NCBI GenBank assembly: GCA_900544555.1
Contig: UQWD01000008.1
Span: forward strand, 37,551 to 101,550
Reading direction: 5' to 3'
Source of the DNA: an uncultured Eubacteriales bacterium
GTDB taxonomy: Bacteria > Bacillota > Clostridia > Christensenellales > CAG-138
Length of the DNA: 64,000 nucleotides
In this document: positions 25,458-33,641 of the stretch, in pieces
How the letters are laid out: every line of letters starts with the position of its first letter
How positions within the stretch are numbered: the first letter of the stretch is position 1
Notes under the pieces: model-generated
The model's input: only the letters and a program-made list of their open reading frames with translations
The model's database searches: none
What the model was told of the DNA's origin: nothing
Program-made: the position numbers and the translations under genes

Positions 25458-26126
25458 TCAGGCGGCATTTTGCGCCGCGCCGTACAGGAAACGCTCCAGC
25501 GGTTTACTAAACGCCCTGCCGGCGAGCTTAACAAGAAAGCCCACCCCTATGGCGGAAATCACGGTACCTTCCCTTACGCTTATCAGTTCGCCAAGGGAAA
25601 TGAGTGAAATGGCGGCGGATATCAAGACGAGCGCGCTATCAAAAGCGATTTTGATCTTCCAAAAGGGGAACCGGGTTTTACGCTCCGCCGCCTGTATCAG
25701 GCCTTCCCCCGGCAGCGGCATGATGCGCGCGCAAAGATATAAAAACAGGCCGAGCGCTATTAACGCCATGCTCAACGCCAGCAGCAGCATGCGGGCGCCA
25801 TAGGCTTGAGGTGAAGGTACGGCCTGCGTTACCAGTCCCGCGAACGTGACAAGATAGCCGAATAAGGTGGAGCAGAGAATTTGCAGCAGATTCCTCAGCT
25901 GAAAATCCCTGCGGAGTATCAAGAGCTGAAGCAGTATAAAAACGACAAATACGAGGGTGGTAAGAACGCCCAGATCCACCCCCGTCGCAAGGCTGAGCGC
26001 ATAAGGCACGCAGCTTACGGGCGATACGCCAAGATTTGATTTAACGGAAAAAGAGATACCAAACGCAATCAAGCACAGCCCAACCACATAAACAACCGCT
26101 CTTTTTAAGTATGCCGTAAATTTCAT
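25458..26126 (-). CDS. YczE/YyaS-type integral membrane protein
   Basis: A 222-residue membrane protein with five to six helices. The N-terminal RAVVYVVGLCLIAFGISFSV followed by KSNLGVSPVSCVPYALS is the YczE family signature. Family members are of unknown function; YczE itself lies near surfactin genes and is needed for surfactin production in Bacillus. The ATG at 26124-26126 follows GGGAG. It is flanked by gaps of 244 and 134 bp, so it is probably a single-gene unit. Confidence 0.8.
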   Translation of the reverse strand: MKFTAYLKRAVVYVVGLCLIAFGISFSVKSNLGVSPVSCVPYALSLATGVDLGVLTTLVFVVFILLQLLILRRDFQLRNLLQILCSTLFGYLVTFAGLVTQAVPSPQAYGARMLLLALSMALIALGLFLYLCARIMPLPGEGLIQAAERKTRFPFWKIKIAFDSALVLISAAISLISLGELISVREGTVISAIGVGFLVKLAGRAFSKPLERFLYGAAQNAA

Positions 26127-26260
26127 ATCGGCTCCCACTATAAAAGTATAAAAGACTTTACATATCTGCGGCCCGCTCAGAGACGCACATACTACGGCGT
26201 CGGGCTAATCCCGAAACAGCCGCCGGGCCGCGATTCATCGGCCGGGAAGAACATGATTGC

Positions 26261-27298
26261 CTAACGCGCATATGCGCATAAAAGCTTAAAGGTATTGACA
26301 AGGCCGTTGATATGCGTCCTTTCATACCCGTGCGAGGCGGTAACGCCGGGGCCGATAAGCCCGTGCCTTACATCGAATCCCGCCCTTAAAGCCGCGTTCG
26401 CGTCGGAACCATAGCGCGGGAGATACATATCGATTTCATAATCCGCACCGGCATCTTGCGCCGCCTGCGCCAGCCGCGTCACCATATCGTAATGGTACGG
26501 AAAACTCGCGTCCTTCGCGCAGATAGAAACCTTTTTTTCATCCGAGTACCCAAACGGGCCGCAGCAGGCGACGTCGAGCGCAAGCACTTCCGAGTCGCTT
26601 TGCGAAACGCCGCAGCTCCCGCCGTGTCCTATCTCCTCATACATGGAGAAATGGGCGGTCACGCTCCTTGAAAGGGAAACGCCCTCCTCCTTTATGTATT
26701 TAAGGTAGGCAAGCAATACCGCGACAAGAGCTTTATCGTCAATAAACCGGCTTTTGATATAACCGGAATCTGTAATAATAAGATCGGGCGACGGCGCGAT
26801 GAAATCCCCGCACCTTATGCCGAGCGCGCGGACCTGCTCCGCCGTGGCGACGTCTTCATCAAGGTACAAAAAGAGGTTTTTATCATAATCCGGCGTGTCT
26901 AAGCGCTCGCCTTCCATCATGCGGTGAGTACAGCCGTTATGCCTGCGCATCGTACCCGTATAGGATTTGCCGCTCCTCGTATATAGGCGCACGTTTACAT
27001 TATCGCAATAGATGGGAAGCAGGCCGCCGACCGGCGCAACGCGTATGGAGCCATCGGCGTTGACGTACCGCGCCATCAACCCGATATCGTCCGCGTGGGC
27101 CATAACCACAAGGCCGCTGCCATATCCGCCCGCATGCGCGATAACGCCGCCTTTATTCATCAGCTCAGGCTCGTATCCCATGCGCGAGATCTCTTTGGCC
27201 AGATAGGTTTCTATCTCTCTGTAAAAACCGGTTGTGCTGTCGATTTTAAGCAGGCGTTTAAGCTGTTCCATCATATATTCACGGTATTGCGGCTTCAT
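26261..27298 (-). CDS. M42-family aminopeptidase
   Basis: A 345-residue cytoplasmic metallo-aminopeptidase of the M42 family (glutamyl aminopeptidase/endoglucanase M type). Two-metal ligands are visible: His68 in MAHADDIG, Asp186 or Asp187 in FIDDKALVAVL, catalytic Glu220 and Glu221 in MYEEIGHGG, Asp241 in ALDVACCG, and a C-terminal His in ASHGYERTH. It trims peptides. It is the last gene of a minus-strand unit with the cysteine hydrolase and mannosyltransferase; AAGGAG precedes the ATG, 31 bp after the upstream stop. Confidence 0.9.
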   Translation of the reverse strand: MKPQYREYMMEQLKRLLKIDSTTGFYREIETYLAKEISRMGYEPELMNKGGVIAHAGGYGSGLVVMAHADDIGLMARYVNADGSIRVAPVGGLLPIYCDNVNVRLYTRSGKSYTGTMRRHNGCTHRMMEGERLDTPDYDKNLFLYLDEDVATAEQVRALGIRCGDFIAPSPDLIITDSGYIKSRFIDDKALVAVLLAYLKYIKEEGVSLSRSVTAHFSMYEEIGHGGSCGVSQSDSEVLALDVACCGPFGYSDEKKVSICAKDASFPYHYDMVTRLAQAAQDAGADYEIDMYLPRYGSDANAALRAGFDVRHGLIGPGVTASHGYERTHINGLVNTFKLLCAYAR

Positions 27299-27329
27299 AT
27301 GGCTGTTCTCCTTTACTTAACGGTTTCCT

Positions 27330-27857
27330 TTAATAAACATCTATCTGGCAAGACAGCATCGTTTCAAGCGCGGCGTCGTGCTTAGCGGGGGAGGTTCCGG
27401 CGCAGCATGAGCCGTCAACTAAAATCAGCGCGTCAGGAAAAGCGGCCTTAAGAATAAGCGCGTTGGAAACCACGCAAATATCGGTGCATACTCCACACAG
27501 CTCGATTTGCGTTATATCGCTGAACTCATCCTTGAGTTCCATCGCAAGGCGGAGCGAGCCGAACGCGTTTTTTTCAACCCGCCGCATGGTTTTTGCCGCG
27601 CACGCTTCAATATCCGAATTTAAGCGCCAACCCTCGGAGCCGCGTATGCAATGCGCTACGGGCAGGCGTACGCCCTCGTTGGTTTTGAGGTAATCGCCGC
27701 CGTGCGTGTCCATTGTAAACCAGACTGCGCGCCCCTCTCGAGCGGCGTTTTTTATTTTTTCCGCAACCAGCGGCACAATAGCCCGCGCCTGCGGCGAACC
27801 GAGCGGCCCGGTTATGAAATCATTTTGCATGTCGACAACGATCACAATACTTTTCAT
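27330..27857 (-). CDS. Isochorismatase-like cysteine hydrolase, possible nicotinamidase
   Basis: A 175-residue cysteine hydrolase. The catalytic triad is Asp in IVVDMQNDFITG, Lys in RRVEKNAFGSL and Cys in ELCGVCTDICVVSNAL. The HCIRGSEGW stretch and DTHGGDY resemble nicotinamidase (PncA), although a ureidoacrylate or other amide substrate is possible. The ATG at 27855-27857 follows GGCGGTGG. It starts 13 bp after the mannosyltransferase stop. Confidence 0.82.
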   Translation of the reverse strand: MKSIVIVVDMQNDFITGPLGSPQARAIVPLVAEKIKNAAREGRAVWFTMDTHGGDYLKTNEGVRLPVAHCIRGSEGWRLNSDIEACAAKTMRRVEKNAFGSLRLAMELKDEFSDITQIELCGVCTDICVVSNALILKAAFPDALILVDGSCCAGTSPAKHDAALETMLSCQIDVY

Positions 27858-27870
27858 ACATACCACCGCC

Positions 27871-29250
27871 TTAATATATCGGGTATCCAAGCACAAACAT
27901 ACCCATAAAAACCACGTAGCATACGACGAGCAACGCGGATACGACCCAATCCACGGCTTTCTTTTTCGTCAAATCCGCAATTACAAAAGCGAGCGGGAAA
28001 GCGGCAGCCAGATACCGAGGCGCTGAGAGCAGCCAGGTCGCGCCGATTGTCATGACGAAGTATACGAGAAAATACGCCGTATAGGAAGGCCTGAGCTTCT
28101 TTGCGCCTTTTAGCATTATTCCGAGCGAGCCGAAAACCGCTATCAGGTTGGGCAGCCACAGCCCGAAGAGCTGGCCCCAATTTCCGCCGGCGGCGGCCTT
28201 AAACGCATAATCCATCTGGTATGCGGCCGTATTGAAAAATAAGCCGAACCGCTGATGCCAGTTTTCCCATTGATAGATCATGAACTGGAACGGGTTTCCG
28301 GATACCGTGTAGTTAACAAACAGGTATCCGATAAGCCCAAGCGGTATTAAGAACAGGCAAGCGCCCCGCCCCCACAGCCGGCGGAGGAAGAGGGGCTTGT
28401 CCCCGGCGCGGCGCGTCTGAACAAGTTCCCTGACATACTCCATAAATACCGGAACCGCGAGCAGTACGCCGGGAGAACGCGTAAAAGCCGCGAGCCCGCC
28501 CGCGAGGCATCCCCAAAGGTATCGTTTTTTTCGTATCAGGTAGATGCATAACAGGCACAAAAAAACAAACAGGCTTTCGGACATGGGCGCTGCAAAAAAG
28601 AACGCGCCGGGCAGCAAAAACAGATAGCGCGTCATCCTGAGCGCGCCCGCCCTGTCCATATCAATCGCCGCCAGCTCGTAAGCCGCAATCGCCGCGCCGA
28701 TGGAAAAGAGGTTGCTGACCACCATCGCCGAAGCGAACGTATTGCCTATGAACAGATTAAAAAAGCTGATGATTATCGGATAGAGTGGGAAGAAAACGAG
28801 ATGAAGCCGTGCGTCGCCTTGCGTCTGGTACCAGTTTTGCGCAATCCCGATATAGTGCGGCGCATCGGTTCGGACCCACATTCTTTCCATCGCGTTGAAA
28901 AGGCCGCCGGAGTATCCGTTCGCTATCGTATAAACGCAGTATGCCGCGATATAAACGGCGATTCTTGTGAGGATTACCCATATAATGATATTTAGCCACG
29001 GATGCCTCCGGGAACCGCGCAGGCTGCGTTCGCCCAACTCCGCATCCGGAGCCGGCGGTTCCGATGAGGTGAAAAAGGGCTTGAGACCGGGTACCGCGCG
29101 CGCTACGCACAGCGCAAACAATACGAGCGACAGTATGCCGGAGCAATAGTTCGCAAGCGGCTGGGCCTTTTCAGTGAACGCCCAAAACCCGAACAGCGCG
29201 ACCAGCAAAGCCAGTACGGCGCCTAAAATGATTGTCTCCCACTTCTTCAT
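27871..29250 (-). CDS. PIG-V-like mannosyltransferase family membrane protein
   Basis: A 459-residue polytopic membrane protein with 9-11 helices of the bacterial mannosyltransferase family related to PIG-V. MWVRTDAPHYIGIAQNWY carries the acidic pair of the first loop. HLVFFPLYPIIISFF and GALRMTRYLFLLPGAFFFAAPMSESLFVF match the conserved core, and AAFTRSPGVLLAVPVFMEY follows. The likely donor is a polyprenyl-phospho-sugar; acceptor unknown. There is no Shine-Dalgarno before the ATG; instead an extended -10 box ends 7 nt upstream, so a leaderless message is likely. First gene of a unit with the cysteine hydrolase and M42 peptidase. Confidence 0.8.
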   Translation of the reverse strand: MKKWETIILGAVLALLVALFGFWAFTEKAQPLANYCSGILSLVLFALCVARAVPGLKPFFTSSEPPAPDAELGERSLRGSRRHPWLNIIIWVILTRIAVYIAAYCVYTIANGYSGGLFNAMERMWVRTDAPHYIGIAQNWYQTQGDARLHLVFFPLYPIIISFFNLFIGNTFASAMVVSNLFSIGAAIAAYELAAIDMDRAGALRMTRYLFLLPGAFFFAAPMSESLFVFLCLLCIYLIRKKRYLWGCLAGGLAAFTRSPGVLLAVPVFMEYVRELVQTRRAGDKPLFLRRLWGRGACLFLIPLGLIGYLFVNYTVSGNPFQFMIYQWENWHQRFGLFFNTAAYQMDYAFKAAAGGNWGQLFGLWLPNLIAVFGSLGIMLKGAKKLRPSYTAYFLVYFVMTIGATWLLSAPRYLAAAFPLAFVIADLTKKKAVDWVVSALLVVCYVVFMGMFVLGYPIY

Positions 29251-29257
29251 AAACCCG

Positions 29258-29266
29258 ATTATAGCA
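29258..29266 (-). promoter_or_regulatory. Extended -10 promoter, leaderless layout (mannosyltransferase)
   Basis: TGC-TATAAT on the minus strand ends 7 nt before the ATG; no recognisable -35 and no Shine-Dalgarno. Confidence 0.6.
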
Positions 29267-29328
29267 GAATGTGGTTAAGAAAAAAAGAACATATACGCCG
29301 CAAAGAATATATAAACGCTCTACCCGCG

Positions 29329-29357
29329 TTGACAGCGCTTTTACTTTTTGATACATT
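29329..29357 (+). promoter_or_regulatory. Promoter of arcC
   Basis: TTGACA (29329-29334), 17-bp spacer, TACATT (29352-29357), about 54 bp before the start codon. Confidence 0.6.
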
Positions 29358-29410
29358 CAAAGCCAATCGCTACGGGATAATTTATGGAATCTTATGGAGG
29401 ACCCTTTACT

Positions 29411-30352
29411 ATGGAAAAAATCGTTATCGCACTGGGCGGAAACGCGCTTCAGGAGGGGAAAGGCCCGGCAACGGCGGAGGCCCAGCTGAAGGTCGTTGAA
29501 AAAACATCGGAATATATTGCCGGTATCATACAAGCCGGTTACAGTGTTGCCCTCGCCCACGGCAACGGGCCGCAGGTGGGGCGCATCGTCATTCAAAACG
29601 AGCATGCGGACGCTTTAACGCCCGCCATGCCTTTCGACGTATGCGGCGCGATGAGCCAGGGAATGATTGGCTACCATATCCAGCAGGCGCTCAGGCGCGC
29701 GCTTGAGGCGCGCGGTATAGCAAAGGACGTCGTATCACTGGTAACGCAGGTGGTGGTAAGCGCCGACGATCCTGCGTTTGAAAACCCGGAAAAACCCATA
29801 GGGCCGTTTTACAGCTTGGATGAAGCGCGACGGATGGAGCAGGACAAGGGGTATGTGATGAAGGAGGATTCCGGGCGCGGGTGGCGGCGCGTCGTGGCTT
29901 CCCCGAATCCCACCCGTATAGTCGAGCTCGCGGCGGTTAAAACGCTGATGGACAGCGGCTTTGTAGTCGTTACGGTTGGCGGCGGCGGCATCCCCGTGAT
30001 AGAACAGGAGGACGGCACGCTCAAAGGCGCCGCTGCAGTAATCGATAAGGATCTTGCGTCTGAACGCCTCGGCGAGGATATCGGGGCCGATATTCTTCTG
30101 ATTCTTACGGCGGTAGAAAAGGTTTGCATACGTTTCGGCAAGCCTGATGAAACGGCGCTCAGCCGCATTACGGCGGCAGAGGCCATGATGTATATGGAAG
30201 AAGGGCATTTCGCCCCCGGCTCCATGAAACCGAAAATTGAGGCGGCCGTCCGCTTTGCGTGTTCCCGGCCCGGGCGCACGGCCATTATCACCTCGCTGGA
30301 TAAGGCGGCCGAAGCACTCAAAGGGCTGGCGGGAACCGCTATTACGCAATAG
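29411..30352 (+). CDS. arcC: Carbamate kinase
   Basis: A 313-residue carbamate kinase, which makes ATP from carbamoyl phosphate (or the reverse). Seen: KIVIALGGNALQEG at the N-terminus, VALAHGNGPQVG, the long protruding subdomain with EDSGRGWRRVVASPNP, VTVGGGGIPVI, and near the C-terminus HFAPGSMKPKIEAAVRF. No arginine deiminase or ornithine carbamoyltransferase gene is adjacent, so the source of carbamoyl phosphate is unclear. The ATG at 29411 has GGAGG at 29396-29400. It has its own promoter and a strong terminator. Confidence 0.96.
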   Translation: MEKIVIALGGNALQEGKGPATAEAQLKVVEKTSEYIAGIIQAGYSVALAHGNGPQVGRIVIQNEHADALTPAMPFDVCGAMSQGMIGYHIQQALRRALEARGIAKDVVSLVTQVVVSADDPAFENPEKPIGPFYSLDEARRMEQDKGYVMKEDSGRGWRRVVASPNPTRIVELAAVKTLMDSGFVVVTVGGGGIPVIEQEDGTLKGAAAVIDKDLASERLGEDIGADILLILTAVEKVCIRFGKPDETALSRITAAEAMMYMEEGHFAPGSMKPKIEAAVRFACSRPGRTAIITSLDKAAEALKGLAGTAITQ

Positions 30353-30380
30353 GATAAAACAAGACGTTTAGACGAATTGG

Positions 30381-30419
30381 ACGCTGTCCCCGGTTTCGCA
30401 GGGGACAGCGTTGTTTGTT
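30381..30419 (+). terminator. Intrinsic terminator of arcC
   Basis: ACGCTGTCCCC (30381-30391) pairs with GGGGACAGCGT (30401-30411), 9-nt loop, then TGTTTGTT. Confidence 0.8.
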
Positions 30420-30480
30420 GCGGGTTCAGATTAAATGCCAGCGAAGGTTCAACATAAGGCTTTTTCTCAATACGCGATTG

Positions 30481-30489
30481 TGATATGAT
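30481..30489 (+). promoter_or_regulatory. Extended -10 promoter, leaderless layout (MBL lipoprotein)
   Basis: TGA-TATGAT ends 6 nt before the ATG at 30496; no Shine-Dalgarno is present. Confidence 0.5.
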
Positions 30490-30495
30490 ACCGCC

Positions 30496-31443
30496 ATGAG
30501 AAAGATTTATTTTGCTTTAATTTTAATAATCTGTACCGCTATCGCGGCCGGCGCCTGCGCTCCGGCCCGCCCCGGATACCCCGCGCCTACCATGGAGGGA
30601 GCTACGCCATCCCCAAGCGCGTTAACGGCCGAGCCTTCCGCAACCCCGGAAGTTACCGCGCGCCCGCTGGATATGGAAAACGCCATGCTTCTTAGGGTGG
30701 TGAACGTGGGTAAGGCGGATTGCCTGATATTCCGTTTTCCCAATGGAGAGGCCTTTATGGTGGATACCGGGCTGAAGGATACCGCGGACGCCGTTTTAGG
30801 GGCGCTTAAGGAAGCGGGGATAGAGAAGCTTACGGGCATAATCATTACCCACGGACATAAGGATCATATCGGGGGCCTGAAGAAGCTGTTGGCTGAGCTG
30901 CCGGTCGAGGCGGTCTACACCAACCCGCTTGACACGGCTACGTTTTCAAAGAAGGAAAGGCGGCTTATTGCGGAGTCCGGCGCGCAGGATGTTGCGCTCA
31001 GGGCGGGGGATGAACTGAAAATGGGAGGCGGGAAGGCGGTCGTCCTTTCCCCCAATCGGTTTTACAGCGAAGACGAGGATGAAAACAATAACTCGCTTGT
31101 TCTTTTGCTGACGTTTGGAAGCTGCCGCTTTCTTTTAATGGGCGACGCAACGCTTACTATTGAGCATGAGCTTGTGGAAAGCGGGGTAAACGTCAGTGCG
31201 GACTTTTTAAAGGCGGGGCGGCACGGGAAGGACGACGCAACCTCGGAAAGGTTTCTTAAAGCCGTATCCCCGAGCCATGCCGCGCTGACCGGAAACCGGT
31301 CGGAGGATAATGAAGCGCCTTCCGCGCGCGTTATTCGGCTGATGGGCGAATACGGCGTACAATGGTGCGTGAACGAAGGGGAAAATTTGGCTGTGGATTT
31401 TTACTGCGACGGCGTATCGATTCAGACGGCGCCCACGCAATGA
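30496..31443 (+). CDS. Metallo-beta-lactamase-fold lipoprotein, ComEC C-domain-like
   Basis: A 315-residue exported lipoprotein. A signal peptide ends in a lipobox with Cys21 (AAGAC). A Pro/Ser/Thr-rich linker follows (about 25-58), then a metallo-beta-lactamase domain with THGHKDHIGG at 118-127 (metal ligands), LLMGDATLTIE, and KAGRHGKDDAT, as in the ComEC/Rec2 C-terminal domain. It probably acts as a phosphodiesterase or nuclease outside the membrane. There is no DNA channel domain, so a role in uptake is only a possibility. The start lacks a Shine-Dalgarno and a -10 box lies 6 nt upstream. Confidence 0.85.
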   Translation: MRKIYFALILIICTAIAAGACAPARPGYPAPTMEGATPSPSALTAEPSATPEVTARPLDMENAMLLRVVNVGKADCLIFRFPNGEAFMVDTGLKDTADAVLGALKEAGIEKLTGIIITHGHKDHIGGLKKLLAELPVEAVYTNPLDTATFSKKERRLIAESGAQDVALRAGDELKMGGGKAVVLSPNRFYSEDEDENNNSLVLLLTFGSCRFLLMGDATLTIEHELVESGVNVSADFLKAGRHGKDDATSERFLKAVSPSHAALTGNRSEDNEAPSARVIRLMGEYGVQWCVNEGENLAVDFYCDGVSIQTAPTQ

Positions 31444-31447
31444 GCGA

Positions 31448-31476
31448 TTGACAGTTTATATATGCAATGATAATAT
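31448..31476 (+). promoter_or_regulatory. Promoter-like sequence after the MBL gene
   Basis: TTGACA (31448-31453), 17 bp, TAATAT (31471-31476). An inverted repeat GACGATTT/AAATCGTC lies at 31527-31534 and 31552-31559 downstream. It reads into a start-less open frame. Confidence 0.5.
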
Positions 31477-31490
31477 GATAACTGCGCTAA

Positions 31491-31754
31491 CCGCCGTATA
31501 TTGAGTCGAAACGCGGACGGGATATAGACGATTTTTTTGAGATTTATAACGAAATCGTCTCCACCCCTCTGCCATTCGGTGCGTATTTAATTATGCCGCG
31601 CAAGACGTATTTAAGGGTACGGGAAAATGCGGCAAAGCGCCTCTTTCAAGTTACGGTTAAACGCTATAACGCGCCTCCCGAAAGCCAGGCGCATTACGAA
31701 GGGCTTTACGGTTGTGAGATTCTCTGGGTTTTTATCCGTCGCGGCATGTCATAA
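31491..31754 (+). pseudogene. Start-less 87-codon open frame, probable gene remnant
   Basis: The frame from just after an in-frame TAA (31488-31490) to the TAA at 31752-31754 reads like protein (for example DIDDFFEIYNEIVSTPLPFG, then RENAAKRLFQVTVKRYNAPP). It has no start codon or ribosome-binding site at its beginning; the only ATGs are at codons 35 and 86, the first without a Shine-Dalgarno. I do not recognise the family. A promoter-like sequence lies just upstream. It is either the 3' end of a deleted gene or a small protein using a rare start; no transposase-like motif is visible. Confidence 0.4.
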
Positions 31755-31874
31755 GATAAGCCGCCGCCGGAGCCGCGCCGATTGACCCCAGGTTTTCCAG
31801 TAAGCCTCAAACGGTGATGGACGCCGTTGTTTTTTTCTTGATTTGCCGGAGTTGCCGGCGGATTGGAGGAAGCC

Positions 31875-33110
31875 TTGAATAAGCTTTGGACGAAGGATTT
31901 TACCATAATTACGCTTGGCAGCGTAATTTCCATGCTGGGCAACGCGGTAGCGGGGTTCGCGATTGGTCTTCTTGTTTTTGAGATGACCCAATCTACCCTG
32001 CTGTACGCGGTATTTATGATCTGTTATTCGCTTCCCCGCGTAATCATGCCGCTTTTCGCGGGGCCGTGGCTTGATCGTTTTTCCCGCAGGAAAATGATCT
32101 ATATGCTGGATTTCTTTTCTTCAGGTTTTTATTTGCTTATCGCCACGCTGCTTTACGTAGGGTGGTTCAACTATATTATCTTTTTATTGCTGTGCATGGT
32201 CGTAGGGAGTGTGGACAGCATGTACACCGTGGCTTATGAAAGCTTTTATCCTACGCTCATAAGCAAGGGGAACTATTCAAAGGCCTATTCCATTTCCAGC
32301 CTGCTTTACCCGCTGGCAAACACCGTTATGGTGCCGATAGCGGGTATCTGCTACGAAACGGTGGGTATGACGCCGCTGTTTTTATTCAACGCTGTTACCT
32401 TCTTTGCGGCCGCCGTGTTTGAAACGCGTATTTCAAGCAATGAAAAGCATTTGGCGAACCGGGAGGCCAAGGCGAAGAGCTTCAGCTTCAAAGAATATGG
32501 GCGGGATATGCGCATTGGCGTGGATTATTTAAAAAAGGAGAAAGGCCTCCTGACCATAACCGGTTATTTCTTTATCAACGCGCTGACGGGCGCGGCGCTC
32601 AGCACTCTGACGCTCCCGTTCTTTGAGCGCACGCCTGGGCTTGGCGTGCCGGTATATACGGTCGTAATGGCGGTCGCCACGTTTGGAAGGCTGGTGGGCG
32701 GGCTTATCCATTACCGGTTTCGTTACCCCGTGGATAAAAAGTTCGCTATCGCCTTGGCCGTATACATTATAATCAGCCTGCTGGACGGTTCGTATATGTT
32801 TATGCCGCTTGCGGTAATGATTGTATTCCAGTTCCTGGTCGGCATTACGGGCGTAACATCGTACAATATCCGTATATCCTCCACTCAGAATTATGTTCCC
32901 GACGAAATGCGCGGCAGGTTCAACGGCCTGTTCCAGATGTGTTTTATGGCGGGCATGATTCTAGGGCAGCTTGCCGCGGGCGCGCTCGGCGATATCTTCC
33001 CGGAACGCAACGTGGTGGCGGTGTTTATGGGCCTGAATGTTGTCGGCGCTCTTTTGATAATGTTCCGCAACAGGCGCTATGTAAAGCCCATTTATAATAC
33101 GGAAGCATAA
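31875..33110 (+). CDS. MFS transporter
   Basis: A 411-residue major facilitator permease with 12 predicted helices. The loop after TM2 carries the family A-motif variant AGPWLDRFSRRKMIY, and MRGRFNGLFQMCFMAGMILGQ lies late in the protein, as in the MFS_3/enterobactin-exporter-like group. The substrate is unknown, probably a drug or small metabolite exported by proton exchange. The start is a TTG at 31875 with GGAGG at 31865-31869; another TTG four codons upstream overlaps that ribosome-binding site and is rejected. Confidence 0.85.
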   Translation: MNKLWTKDFTIITLGSVISMLGNAVAGFAIGLLVFEMTQSTLLYAVFMICYSLPRVIMPLFAGPWLDRFSRRKMIYMLDFFSSGFYLLIATLLYVGWFNYIIFLLLCMVVGSVDSMYTVAYESFYPTLISKGNYSKAYSISSLLYPLANTVMVPIAGICYETVGMTPLFLFNAVTFFAAAVFETRISSNEKHLANREAKAKSFSFKEYGRDMRIGVDYLKKEKGLLTITGYFFINALTGAALSTLTLPFFERTPGLGVPVYTVVMAVATFGRLVGGLIHYRFRYPVDKKFAIALAVYIIISLLDGSYMFMPLAVMIVFQFLVGITGVTSYNIRISSTQNYVPDEMRGRFNGLFQMCFMAGMILGQLAAGALGDIFPERNVVAVFMGLNVVGALLIMFRNRRYVKPIYNTEA

Positions 33111-33536
33111 TTTTTATGGCATGCGGGGGCGCTTTAGAATCGGAACCGCCTTATTGATAGGGGCCGGCAGCGCGGCGCCTGCCTCATTAGCGCGGCCGGC
33201 GTGATAGGGAGAAATCCTGCCGAACGAGCGCTTTTTAGCCTGTCAACAAATCCTCCTTGATATAATCTAAATTCCGCAGGGATTCTGACGGCGTGCTTAC
33301 ATGGAAATCCTTGTTTTTCGGCACAAGGCCGGAGGTTCCGTTAACAATCAGCCGCCCGATTGCAGGAGATTTTAAGTACCCGTTTTTTAACTTTCAATAT
33401 GGCGCTTCCGCGTTTAGGTTAATTGTTATGTGAATTATTTACAACACCTCTTTTTAATTGTCTGAATGGTCGCAGTGTATGGCGGCGTCCTCCAAAAAAA
33501 CTCCGTATGAGGGGAATATATATGACGGCCGCGGTC
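33111..33536. other. Intergenic region with a possible minus-strand remnant
   Basis: No complete gene. On the minus strand a 40-odd-codon frame ending at 33235 reads like a protein C-terminus (KDFHVSTPSESLRNLDYIKE), without a start codon; it may be a fragment. The rest shows nothing I can name. Confidence 0.3.
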
Positions 33537-33565
33537 TTGACGCACGTATTTGTTTCAATTACACT
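33537..33565 (+). promoter_or_regulatory. Promoter candidate of glnA
   Basis: TTGACG (33537-33542), 17 bp, TACACT (33560-33565). A start near 33572 would place the following hairpin at the very 5' end of the mRNA. Confidence 0.5.
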
Positions 33566-33572
33566 ATATGCT

Positions 33573-33604
33573 GCGGCCGGATAACCGGGCCGCGGGTTCT
33601 TTTT
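33573..33604 (+). promoter_or_regulatory. Hairpin with T-run in the glnA leader
   Basis: GCGGCCGG (33573-33580), loop ATAA, CCGGGCCGC (33585-33593) with one bulged G, then GGGTTCTTTTT, ending 37 nt before glnA. It has terminator form. CGGCCGC at 33526-33532 could pair with its left arm and prevent it, which would allow attenuation. If the promoter at 33537 is used, the hairpin is instead a 5' cap structure. It may also simply end upstream transcription. Confidence 0.45.
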
Positions 33605-33641
33605 AAATTTTGGGGTCCATTATTTCTGTTGAGGTGAAAAA

